From assembly GCA_902803255.1 (NCBI GenBank), contig CADCPG010000254.1:1-6839 (forward strand): a DNA stretch of 6,839 bases, written 5' to 3'. Positions 1 to 5,522 of this stretch are shown piece by piece; within the stretch, counting starts at the first letter, position 1; each line of letters opens with the position of its first letter. The DNA is from an uncultured Ruminococcus sp. (GTDB lineage: Bacteria > Bacillota > Clostridia > Oscillospirales > CAG-272). Under the pieces are notes generated by a model. It worked only from the letters and a program-made list of their open reading frames with translations. It did no database searches and had not been told where the DNA came from. The position numbers and the translations under genes were made by a program.

Positions 1-51
1 ATACTGGGATCCCGCGCGAAGGAACTCGCGGAGGGAATGAAAAGACTATGA
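1..51 (+). CDS. C-terminal end of an unidentified upstream gene
   Basis: Reading from base 1 gives an open frame of 16 codons ending in TGA at 49-51, with the peptide ILGSRAKELAEGMKRL. The stop overlaps the aroA start as ATGA, a typical translational-coupling junction, so this is very probably the end of a real gene in the same operon. The tail is charged and looks helical, but it is too short to assign to a family. The context makes another shikimate-pathway gene plausible (for example aroB, aroC or aroE), but nothing in these 16 residues proves it. Confidence 0.6.
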   Translation: MLGSRAKELAEGMKRL

Positions 52-1262
52 CGGTACATTTTGAACCCTGTACATATTCGGGAGAGATCAAGGCGCCTCC
101 GTCAAAGAGCGTCGCGCACCGGCTGCTGATCTGCGCCGGCCTCTCCGCGGGGGAAAGCAGGATCGACGGAATATACGATTCGGACGACATTTCGGCCACG
201 CTCGACTGCCTGGCCGCGTCCGGCGCCGTCATACGGCGCCGCGGCGGCTCCGCCGCCGTCCGCGGAGCGGACCCGCGCGGGCGCACCCGCTGCGTTTTCG
301 GCTGCCGGGAGAGCGGAAGCACTCTGCGCTTCCTTCTGCCGGTCGCCCTGCTCTCGGATCAGCCCGCGATCTTCACCGGCAGCGACCGGCTGCTCTCCCG
401 GCCGCTCGGCGTATACGAAGACATCTGCGCCGCGCGGGGCCTCCGCTTTGAGCGGACGCCCGGCGGCCTCACGGCCGCCGGACGGCTCCGCGGGGACGCG
501 TTCTCCGTCCCCGGGAACATCTCGAGCCAGTTCATCAGCGGTCTGCTCTTTGCCCTTCCCCTCGCGGAGGAGGACAGCGTGATCGATATCATCCCGCCCG
601 TGGAGTCGGCTTCCTATATCGATATGACACTCGACGCCCTGTCCCGCTTCGGCATCACCGTCGAGCGCAGGGGCAACCGGATAAAGATCCCGGGCGGGCA
701 GACCTACAGCCCGGCCGACGCCGCGGTCGAAGGCGACTGGTCGGGCGCCGCCGTCTACTTCGCGCTCAACGCGACCGGCTCCGACATTCGCGTCTCCGGC
801 CTCCCCCCGGTATCACATCAGGCTGATTCCGCCGTCGCTGAGATCATAGAGAGGATGTCGCGCCGCCGGTGCACCGTCGATATCTCAGGCTGCCCCGACC
901 TCGCGCCCGTCCTCATGGCCGTCGCTCCCGCGCTGAGAGGTGTCCGGCTCACCGGAACATCGCGCCTCCGGCTCAAGGAGAGCGACAGGGGGGCCGTCAT
1001 GGCCGCGGAACTGAAGAAATGCGGCGTCGACGCCGTGCCGGGCGAAAACAGCATAGATATCCCGAAAACAAGGATGCATGCCCCGGACGTTCCGCTCTGC
1101 GGCAGCGGGGACCACAGGATAGTCATGGCCTGTTCGATCCTCCTTTCGCTCCTCGGGGGCGACCTCGAAGGCGCTGAGGCGGTGAACAAGAGCTACCCGC
1201 GGTTCTTCGCCGATCTCGGGAGCCTCTCGAAGCTCCCCGCCGGGAAAAACAGAAGGCAGTGA
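48..1262 (+). CDS. aroA: 3-phosphoshikimate 1-carboxyvinyltransferase (EPSP synthase)
   Basis: A cytoplasmic enzyme that joins phosphoenolpyruvate to shikimate-3-phosphate, giving EPSP, the precursor of chorismate. At 404 residues it is slightly shorter than the usual 420-430 but spans the whole fold. The expected landmarks appear in order: PPSKSVAHR with Lys20, Ser21 and Arg25; the PEP loop ESGSTLRF at 88-95; SSQF at 159-162; VEGDWSGAA; the catalytic Asp284 in CPDLAP; LKESDR with Lys310, Glu311 and Arg314; DHR at 355-357; and the final NKSYPRFF. These correspond to E. coli Lys22, Arg27, Gly96, Ser169, Asp313, Lys340, Glu341 and His385. The start overlaps the previous stop (ATGA), and GGAGGG at 30-35 lies 12 bases upstream. 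One oddity is that the PEP loop reads Gly-Ser-Thr-Leu-Arg-Phe, so the residues equivalent to E. coli Thr97 and Pro101 are Ser91 and Phe95. No regulatory site is visible; it is transcribed from an upstream promoter outside the window. Confidence 0.97.
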   Translation: MTVHFEPCTYSGEIKAPPSKSVAHRLLICAGLSAGESRIDGIYDSDDISATLDCLAASGAVIRRRGGSAAVRGADPRGRTRCVFGCRESGSTLRFLLPVALLSDQPAIFTGSDRLLSRPLGVYEDICAARGLRFERTPGGLTAAGRLRGDAFSVPGNISSQFISGLLFALPLAEEDSVIDIIPPVESASYIDMTLDALSRFGITVERRGNRIKIPGGQTYSPADAAVEGDWSGAAVYFALNATGSDIRVSGLPPVSHQADSAVAEIIERMSRRRCTVDISGCPDLAPVLMAVAPALRGVRLTGTSRLRLKESDRGAVMAAELKKCGVDAVPGENSIDIPKTRMHAPDVPLCGSGDHRIVMACSILLSLLGGDLEGAEAVNKSYPRFFADLGSLSKLPAGKNRRQ

Positions 1263-1268
1263 TCGCAA

Positions 1269-2129
1269 ATGAAACTCACAAGAGACAAAACCGTGCTCAT
1301 AGTCGGCCTCGGCCTGATGGGCGGAAGCTACGCCATCGCGCTGAAGAAAAAAGGCTACAGAGTAGGCGGGATCGCGCACAGGCAGGAGTCGCTCGACTGG
1401 GCACTCGAGAACGGGATCGTCGATTTCGGCGCCGCCTCGCCCGACCCTGAAACGATAAAACAGGGAGACATACTCGTGTTCTGCCTGTACCCGCATATCT
1501 TCATCGACTGGATGCGGAAATACGGGGATCTGATAAAGCCGGGCGCGCTGCTGACCGACGTCACCGGCGTCAAGTCCCCGGTAGTATACGAGGTCCAGGA
1601 CATGCTTCGAGACGACCTCGAATTCGTCGCGGCTCACCCGATGACGGGGCGCGAGGTCTACGGCGTGAAGAACAGCACCGACAGGTCCTTCCCCGATGCG
1701 AACTACATCGTGACTCCCACGGAGAAGAACACGCGCGAGAACATCGAGGCGGTAAAGAAACTCGGAGAGGAGATGGGCTTCCGCAGGATATCCGAACTCA
1801 CTCCCGAAAAGCACGACGAGATGATCGCCTTCCTCTCGCAGCTCGCACACGTCATCGCCGTAACGCTCATGACCTGCAACGAGCTCGAAGGGCTGGAGAA
1901 CTTCACCGGAAACTCGTTTCGGGACCTGACGCGGATCGCGCATATCAACGAGGACATGTGGACGGAGCTCTTCTTCCTCAACCGCGGACCGCTGCTGCGC
2001 GAGATGGACCTCTTCGCCGCGCAGTTCGAAAAGCTCCGGAAAGCGCTTCTCGACCGCGACGCCGATACCATGAAGGCGATAATGAGACGCTCCACCGAGC
2101 GCCGCGACGCTTTTGACGATATATATTAA
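1269..2129 (+). CDS. tyrA: Prephenate dehydrogenase, monofunctional
   Basis: Oxidatively decarboxylates prephenate to 4-hydroxyphenylpyruvate, the tyrosine-branch step, in the cytoplasm. The 286 residues show an N-terminal Rossmann fold with the dinucleotide loop GLGLMGGS at 13-20, followed by DVTGVKS. The HPMTG segment carries the catalytic His123, and the C-terminal helical dimerisation domain contains LSQLAH with Ser190 and His194. The Rossmann loop is the NAD type by general appearance, but cofactor choice (NAD or NADP) and substrate (prephenate or arogenate) cannot be settled by eye. There is no chorismate mutase domain at the N-terminus and no ACT domain at the C-terminus, so the usual ACT route for tyrosine feedback is absent. 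The gene starts 6 bases after aroA stops, with only a weak AGAAGG at 1251-1256, which suggests translational coupling to aroA. A GTG at 1259 opens only a short shadow frame. Confidence 0.95.
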   Translation: MKLTRDKTVLIVGLGLMGGSYAIALKKKGYRVGGIAHRQESLDWALENGIVDFGAASPDPETIKQGDILVFCLYPHIFIDWMRKYGDLIKPGALLTDVTGVKSPVVYEVQDMLRDDLEFVAAHPMTGREVYGVKNSTDRSFPDANYIVTPTEKNTRENIEAVKKLGEEMGFRRISELTPEKHDEMIAFLSQLAHVIAVTLMTCNELEGLENFTGNSFRDLTRIAHINEDMWTELFFLNRGPLLREMDLFAAQFEKLRKALLDRDADTMKAIMRRSTERRDAFDDIY

Positions 2130-2153
2130 AGACACACAGAAAGGCGCATTACC

Positions 2154-3185
2154 ATGAATATGACGTTTTACCGGAAGCTTCCGATACCGATGGACATCAA
2201 GAACGAATACCCGCTCTCGCCCGAACTCGCCGCAGTCAAGGCGGCCGAGGACATCGAGATCAAAAAGGCGCTCAGCGGCGAGTCAGGCAAGTTCATACTT
2301 GTCATCGGTCCCTGCTCGGCAGACCGCGAGGACCCGGTCATCGACTACATATCAAGACTGCGGAAGGTTCAGGACAGAGTCTCCGACAGGATAGTCATCG
2401 TTCCGCGCATATACACGAACAAGCCCCGCACCACCGGAGACGGCTACAAGGGCATGCTGCATCAGCCCGATCCGACCGAAAAGCCCGATATGCTGAAAGG
2501 CCTCATAGCTATCCGTTCGCTCCACATGAGAGCGCTCCGCGAGACCGGCTTCTCATGCGCAGACGAGATGCTATATCCCGCCAACCACCGCTACCTCTCC
2601 GACGTACTGTCGTATGTCGCGGTCGGCGCGCGGTCGGTGGAAAATCAGGAGCACAGGCTCTGCGCCAGCGGCCTCGACGTGCCCGTCGGCATGAAGAACC
2701 CGACGGCAGGCGACCTTTCGGTCATGCTCAACTCGATCACCGCCGCGCAGCACCCTCACACCTTCATCTACCGCGGCTGGGAAGTCAAGTCGGAGGGCAA
2801 CCCCTATACCCACGCCATCCTGCGCGGATTCATCGATGACCGCGGCGTGTCTCACCCGAACTATCACTACGAGGACCTCATCTCGCTCTGCGCGGCTTAT
2901 TCCGCACGCGGCCTGTGCAATCCCGCGGTGATCGTCGACACCAACCACGCGAACTCCGGCAAGCAGTTCCTCGAACAGATCAGGATCGCGAAGGAAGTCC
3001 TTCACAGCCGCAGACACTCGGCCGACATCAAGTCGTTCGTCAGGGGGCTCATGATCGAGAGCTACATCGAGGACGGCTGCCAGAAGCCCGGCGGGACGGT
3101 ATACGGGCAGTCGATCACCGACCCCTGCCTCGGCTGGGAAAAGACCGAGCGGCTCATCTACGACATCGCGGAAGGGCTCGACTGA
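2154..3185 (+). CDS. aroF: 3-deoxy-7-phosphoheptulonate (DAHP) synthase, type I-alpha (AroF/AroG-like)
   Basis: Catalyses the entry step of the shikimate pathway, condensing phosphoenolpyruvate with erythrose-4-phosphate; cytoplasmic and metal-dependent. At 343 residues it is close to the E. coli isozymes (about 350). Diagnostic segments are VIGPCS with the metal ligand Cys54, RIYTNKPRTT, GARSVENQEHR, PVGMKNPT, DTNHANSGKQ with His265, MIESYIEDG with Glu302, and SITDPCLGW with Asp323. Cys54, His265, Glu302 and Asp323 match the four metal ligands of E. coli AroG (Cys61, His268, Glu302, Asp326). The N-terminal arm typical of the I-alpha subgroup is present, where the feedback amino acid usually binds, but the effector cannot be told from sequence alone. 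ATG 2154 is chosen because AAGG at 2141-2144 is 9 bases upstream; the ATG at 2160 is too far. The symbol aroF is used loosely, as aroG would do equally well. Confidence 0.95.
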   Translation: MNMTFYRKLPIPMDIKNEYPLSPELAAVKAAEDIEIKKALSGESGKFILVIGPCSADREDPVIDYISRLRKVQDRVSDRIVIVPRIYTNKPRTTGDGYKGMLHQPDPTEKPDMLKGLIAIRSLHMRALRETGFSCADEMLYPANHRYLSDVLSYVAVGARSVENQEHRLCASGLDVPVGMKNPTAGDLSVMLNSITAAQHPHTFIYRGWEVKSEGNPYTHAILRGFIDDRGVSHPNYHYEDLISLCAAYSARGLCNPAVIVDTNHANSGKQFLEQIRIAKEVLHSRRHSADIKSFVRGLMIESYIEDGCQKPGGTVYGQSITDPCLGWEKTERLIYDIAEGLD

Positions 3186-3189
3186 CCCG

Positions 3190-3218
3190 CGCGTCACCGA
3201 AGACGCGGCGGATATAAT
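3190..3218 (+). promoter_or_regulatory. Small hairpin and -10-like box between aroF and the SGNH gene
   Basis: Just after the aroF stop codon, CGCGTC (3190-3195) can pair with GACGCG (3202-3207) around a 6-base loop. No T-run follows, so it is not a standard terminator. A perfect TATAAT lies at 3213-3218, but no reasonable -35 box is found 16-18 bases upstream. It could be a weak internal promoter plus an RNA-stabilising hairpin, or chance. Confidence 0.25.
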
Positions 3219-3254
3219 ACAGACAGATCACCGAAAGGGAGAAAAAACAGGATC

Positions 3255-4409
3255 ATGGAAAAAAGCGGCAGCAAGTGGGTCGCCGGATGGGGCGCGGCGA
3301 TATCGTACGTTTCGCAGAACCACGCCGACTACTTCAGGGACCAGACGTTCAGATACGTCATCTTCCCCACCGTCGACGGATCGGCGGTGAGACTTCACTT
3401 TTCCAACGAATACGGGACCGAGCCCGCGACGGTATCGAAGGTCGTGCTGGCGAAGCGTGACCGGGGCGAATTCGTCTTTCCGGAGACCAACGTCAGAGTG
3501 ACATTCGGAGGATCCGGCGAAGTGACGATCCCGGCCGGAGAGAGCGTCGTCAGCGACCCCGCGGTGTTCCCGGTGACCGCCGGGGAGGAATTCGACGTCA
3601 GCCTGTATTTCGCCGGCTTCACGCAGCTCCTCACCGGACACTCCAACAACGGATACTACATCAAAAAATACTACGGCAAGGGCGACTGGGCCGAAAAGGC
3701 ATGCGTCCCGCTCGAGGAATACGGTGAGAACGGCCCGTACGTCTTCCTCAACACGATCGACTTCCTGTCCTCGTCCGACTGCCACTCCGTCATAGCCTTC
3801 GGCGACTCGATCACGGCGCAGCCCTGGCCCGACTGCCTCGCTCACCGGATCTTTTCACTGGGCATCCGCAACGTCTCTGTGATCCGCAAGGCGATCGGAG
3901 GCGGCAGAGTGCTGAGGGATTACCGCTTCAGGATCAAGAAGCATTACGGAGTCGCCGGCATCCGCCGCTTCGAGCGCGACATCTCGCAGGCCGGAGCCGA
4001 CAGGGTGTTCGTGCTGCACGGGATCAACGACCTCATCCATCCGGCGCCCGACAGCCGCCTCTGCCCGATGTCCGAGCTCCCAACTGCAGAAGAACTGACA
4101 GCCGGCCTCGGATACTACGTCTCGACGGCAAGGGCGCACGGCATGAAGATATACCTCGGAACGATACTTCCCTGTCCGCGCTGCGCGACCGGCGAAGGCG
4201 TCAGGGAGAAGATCAGGCTCGCCGTGAACGACTGGATCCGCAACTCTTCAGGCTGCGACGGCGTCATCGACTTCGAGCGCGCCGTGTGGGACCCGGCTGA
4301 TCACTCCCGCATGCTTCCCGAGTACGACAGCGGCGACCACCTGCATCCGAGCTTTGCCGGCGCCGCCCATATGGCTGAATCGATACCCGTCGAATTCATA
4401 ACCGGCTGA
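3255..4409 (+). CDS. SGNH/GDSL-family hydrolase with N-terminal beta-sandwich domain
   Basis: A serine esterase or lipase-like hydrolase of the SGNH superfamily; the substrate is unknown, and ester or acetyl-group removal from a carbohydrate or small molecule is the usual role. The N-terminal half (about residues 7-165) resembles the beta-rich domain of the 'WVATWGAA' group: KWVAGWGAA, a QTFRYVIFPTVDGSAVRLHFSNEYGTEP-like stretch, then TIPAGESVVSDP. The catalytic half has block I FGDSIT with nucleophile Ser185, block II around Gly215-217, block III HGINDL with Asn258, and block V DHLHPS with Asp361 and His364. All four catalytic blocks are intact. Secreted relatives usually carry a signal peptide; this one starts MEKSGSKWV with no hydrophobic leader and is predicted to be cytoplasmic. 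AGGGAG at 3236-3241 is 13 bases before the ATG. It follows aroF by 69 bases and ends before the shared terminator, so it is probably the last gene of the operon. Confidence 0.88.
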   Translation: MEKSGSKWVAGWGAAISYVSQNHADYFRDQTFRYVIFPTVDGSAVRLHFSNEYGTEPATVSKVVLAKRDRGEFVFPETNVRVTFGGSGEVTIPAGESVVSDPAVFPVTAGEEFDVSLYFAGFTQLLTGHSNNGYYIKKYYGKGDWAEKACVPLEEYGENGPYVFLNTIDFLSSSDCHSVIAFGDSITAQPWPDCLAHRIFSLGIRNVSVIRKAIGGGRVLRDYRFRIKKHYGVAGIRRFERDISQAGADRVFVLHGINDLIHPAPDSRLCPMSELPTAEELTAGLGYYVSTARAHGMKIYLGTILPCPRCATGEGVREKIRLAVNDWIRNSSGCDGVIDFERAVWDPADHSRMLPEYDSGDHLHPSFAGAAHMAESIPVEFITG

Positions 4410-4415
4410 GGCTTC

Positions 4416-4437
4416 CTGCGGGAGGGCTCTTCCGCAG
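4416..4437 (+). other. Hairpin just after the SGNH stop codon
   Basis: CTGCGG (4416-4421) pairs with CCGCAG (4432-4437) around a 10-base loop, 6 bases after the stop codon. No T-run follows. It may protect the 3' end of the message or be incidental. The remainder of 4438-4489 shows no other clear element. Confidence 0.3.
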
Positions 4438-4489
4438 ATACCGTTCCGACATCCGGCCGTACCCGGGAGAGAACGTACGTCTGTTTTCG

Positions 4490-4530
4490 AAAAAAACAAC
4501 ACCCTGGTTTCCTCAGGGTGCTGTTTTTTT
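4490..4530. terminator. Bidirectional Rho-independent terminator
   Basis: CACCCTG (4500-4506) pairs perfectly with CAGGGTG (4514-4520) around the 7-base loop GTTTCCT. After one A-C mismatch (4499/4521) pairing continues for nine more pairs, as 4490-4498 is complementary to 4522-4530. The left arm carries the A-run and the right arm the T-run, so a U-tract follows the stem in both directions. It lies between convergent genes and should end both the aromatic/SGNH transcript and the DtxR-type regulator transcript. Confidence 0.93.
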
Positions 4531-4598
4531 ATGCCGGACAGTTTTACCGGACCGTTCTTTTCCGCGGGACAGACAGGCGGCGCGTTTTGTGCCGCGCG

Positions 4599-4967
4599 TC
4601 ATTCACTGATCCGTTTTTTTATCGCGTCAAAGGTCTCGTCGCTGATGTCGTGCTCGATCTTGCAGGCGTCCTTCGCAGCGGTGTCGGGATCGACTCCCAG
4701 CCTTATGAGCATCTCGGTCAGCGTCGTGTGCCTTTCATATATCTTTTCGGCGATGGCGCGGCCCTTCTCGGTAAGGGCGATATATCCTTCGGGGTCTACG
4801 ATGATGCACTTCGACTCCTTCAGCTTCCCTACGGCACGGCTGACCGCCGGCTTTGAGAATTTCATATAATCCGCGATATCGATGGATCTCACGAGGTTTT
4901 TTCTTATTGAAAGGATGAGTATCGTCTCGAGATACATCTCTCCCGATTCCATGATCTTTTCTTCCAC
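4599..4967 (-). CDS. DtxR-family iron-type metalloregulator, short form without SH3 domain
   Basis: A 122-residue metal-dependent repressor. Residues 25-55 form the winged helix-turn-helix (recognition helix around SKPAVSRAVGKLKE), the wing is about 56-66, and the dimerisation/metal domain runs to the end. The metal ligands follow C. diphtheriae DtxR: Met11 in EMYLE (DtxR Met10), then Cys102, Glu105 and His106 in ACKIEH. MntR has Asp at the first position and Glu at the Cys position, so iron sensing is favoured. Of the ancillary site only His80 remains; the positions of DtxR Glu83 and His98 are Thr84 and Ala98. The C-terminal SH3-like domain of full-length DtxR/IdeR is absent, as in other short family members. 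The start is GTG 4967, supported by AGGGGG 7 bases upstream and by alignment. The upstream ATG at 5036 is not used, because it lies outside the likely transcript. Divergent from feoAAB, it is the likely repressor of that operon and perhaps of itself. Confidence 0.9.
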   Translation of the reverse strand: MEEKIMESGEMYLETILILSIRKNLVRSIDIADYMKFSKPAVSRAVGKLKESKCIIVDPEGYIALTEKGRAIAEKIYERHTTLTEMLIRLGVDPDTAAKDACKIEHDISDETFDAIKKRISE

Positions 4968-4974
4968 GTCTGTT

Positions 4975-4980
4975 CCCCCT
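4975..4980 (-). promoter_or_regulatory. Ribosome binding site fixing the GTG start of the regulator
   Basis: On the minus strand AGGGGG lies 7 bases before GTG 4967. The in-frame ATG codons further upstream (5036 and the MIMI segment) have no comparable site, and they would add a hydrophobic tail foreign to the DtxR family. Confidence 0.75.
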
Positions 4981-4986
4981 CCGGCT

Positions 4987-5010
4987 TTATTCTTTATCAT
5001 TATCATTATA
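4987..5010 (-). repeat. Four tandem hexamers of GATAAT type in the regulator promoter
   Basis: Read on the minus strand from 5010 down to 4987, the sequence divides into TATAAT, GATAAT, GATAAA and GAATAA. The first copy is the -10 box itself, and the array extends across the expected transcription start. Adjacent GATAAT hexamers are the building block of Fur-binding sites, so this could be a metalloregulator operator. An AT-rich coincidence around a -10 box is the alternative. Confidence 0.4.
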
Positions 5011-5033
5011 ACCCAGCGCAGGAAAAAAATCAA
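5005..5033 (-). promoter_or_regulatory. Promoter of the DtxR-type regulator
   Basis: The minus strand has TTGATT (5033-5028) and TATAAT (5010-5005) separated by exactly 17 bases, a good sigma-A type promoter. Transcription should start near 4998, giving a leader of about 30 bases before GTG 4967. This placement excludes the longer reading of the regulator from 5036. Confidence 0.75.
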
Positions 5034-5172
5034 CAACTATTTTTGCCGGGCACGGGAAGTCGGCCGCCCGGCCGGCGCCCGGATGAGCGGAGGCATGCAG
5101 CCCGGAAAGCCCCCTGCCCGCGGCACATCAGGGAAATGCAGCGAAAAATCTGATTTTTTTTGCAAAAAGCTC
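5034..5172. other. Gene-free spacer between divergent promoters, with inverted repeat and phased A/T tracts
   Basis: No credible coding region is seen. A GC-rich part holds a perfect 7-base inverted repeat, GCCGGGC (5045-5051) and GCCCGGC (5066-5072), with a 14-base gap and no T-run on the correct side in either direction. Just before the feo -35 box lie three tracts: five A (5144-5148), eight T (5154-5161) and five A (5164-5168), spaced by about one helical turn. They look like an UP element or a bent segment that would strengthen the feo promoter. Their role is inferred. Confidence 0.45.
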
Positions 5173-5201
5173 TTGACAAATTAACGGCGGTTAACTATAA
5201 T
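5173..5201 (+). promoter_or_regulatory. Near-consensus promoter of the feo operon
   Basis: TTGACA (5173-5178) and TATAAT (5196-5201) are both perfect consensus boxes separated by the ideal 17 bases. A/T tracts lie directly upstream. Transcription should begin near 5208, leaving a leader of about 78 bases before the first feoA. Such a strong promoter fits a gene set controlled mainly by repression. Confidence 0.9.
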
Positions 5202-5224
5202 ATTATCCGGTTAGCGACGGTTAA
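5181..5224. promoter_or_regulatory. Pair of operator-like repeats over the feo promoter
   Basis: TTAACGGCGGTTAA (5181-5194) fills the spacer between the -35 and -10 boxes. TTAGCGACGGTTAA (5211-5224) lies just past the start point. The two match at 12 of 14 positions and start 30 bases apart, about three helical turns, so bound dimers would sit on the same face. The first is an inverted repeat TTAAC-N4-GTTAA; the second has one changed half-site. The motif CGGTTA also recurs at 5208, giving copies at 5188, 5208 and 5218. The position predicts repression by blocking RNA polymerase. The adjacent DtxR-type protein is the obvious candidate binder, but this is inference. Confidence 0.75.
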
Positions 5225-5236
5225 CAGCATTCTTGA

Positions 5237-5261
5237 GCCCGCAGCCGCGGAAGACTCGGGC
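5237..5261 (+). other. Possible hairpin in the feo leader
   Basis: GCCCG (5237-5241) can pair with CGGGC (5257-5261) around a 15-base loop that itself contains the palindrome CCGCGG. It lies between the second operator repeat and the ribosome binding site. It is short and may be chance; no known riboswitch is recognised. Confidence 0.2.
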
Positions 5262-5285
5262 GAAAGTGGGAGGTGAAGGAGCGCA

Positions 5286-5498
5286 ATGCTGCCGCTTTGT
5301 CTGGCGGAAAAAGGCGAACCTCAGATCATAAAGAGGATCGGCGGGACGCCCGAAGTCAAACAGCACCTTGAAAATCTCGGCTTCAACATCGGCGGGACGG
5401 TCACTGTCATAAATTCGCTCGGTGGAAACGTCATTGTCAGGGTCAAGGAGTCGAGGATCGCCATAAACGACGATCTTGCGAGGAAGATCATGGTTTAA
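5286..5498 (+). CDS. feoA: FeoA-family ferrous iron transport accessory protein (first copy)
   Basis: A 70-residue cytoplasmic SH3-like protein of the FeoA family, thought to assist or regulate the FeoB ferrous iron transporter. The N-terminal part (MLPLCLAEKGEPQIIKRIGG) and the segment HLENLGFNIGG followed by VTVINSLGGNVIVRV are typical of the short clostridial FeoA type, and it ends in the usual ARKIMV. Full length for the family. Upstream bases 5268-5281 hold both GGGAGGTGA and AAGGAG; the first is about 12 bases and the second only 4 bases from the ATG, so which one is used is unclear. It is the first gene after the feo promoter and lies 24 bases ahead of the second feoA. It shares the fold but little sequence with that second copy. 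Confidence 0.92.
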   Translation: MLPLCLAEKGEPQIIKRIGGTPEVKQHLENLGFNIGGTVTVINSLGGNVIVRVKESRIAINDDLARKIMV

Positions 5499-5522
5499 AA
5501 CTATTCAAGGAGGAATATTTCG

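Noticed and set aside
885..2135. 416-codon open frame on the minus strand across the aroA end and all of tyrA
   Set aside because: It lies antisense to two enzymes with intact catalytic motifs. Long antisense frames are common in GC-rich coding DNA, and the translation resembles no family.
4518..4869. Two overlapping plus-strand open frames of 112 codons each
   Set aside because: They start inside the terminator's T-run and lie antisense to the DtxR-type regulator. No domain is recognised.
4968..5036. Longer regulator starting at ATG 5036 with a hydrophobic N-terminus (membrane-anchored DtxR?)
   Set aside because: The extension spans the regulator's own -10 and -35 boxes, so it would not be transcribed. 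GTG 4967 has a good ribosome site and gives the family's normal N-terminus.
5045..5072. GC-rich inverted repeat as a possible terminator or small RNA
   Set aside because: No T-run follows the stem in either orientation and no promoter is seen in front of it. It is mentioned only as part of the spacer.
5141..5163. A/T-rich imperfect hairpin just upstream of the feo -35 box
   Set aside because: The pairing is a by-product of the A and T tracts. It would be a weak stem, and an UP-element role explains it better.
4882..5184. Plus-strand open frame of 100 codons running into the feo promoter
   Set aside because: It crosses the regulator's 5' end, both promoters and the intergenic spacer, with no plausible protein pattern.
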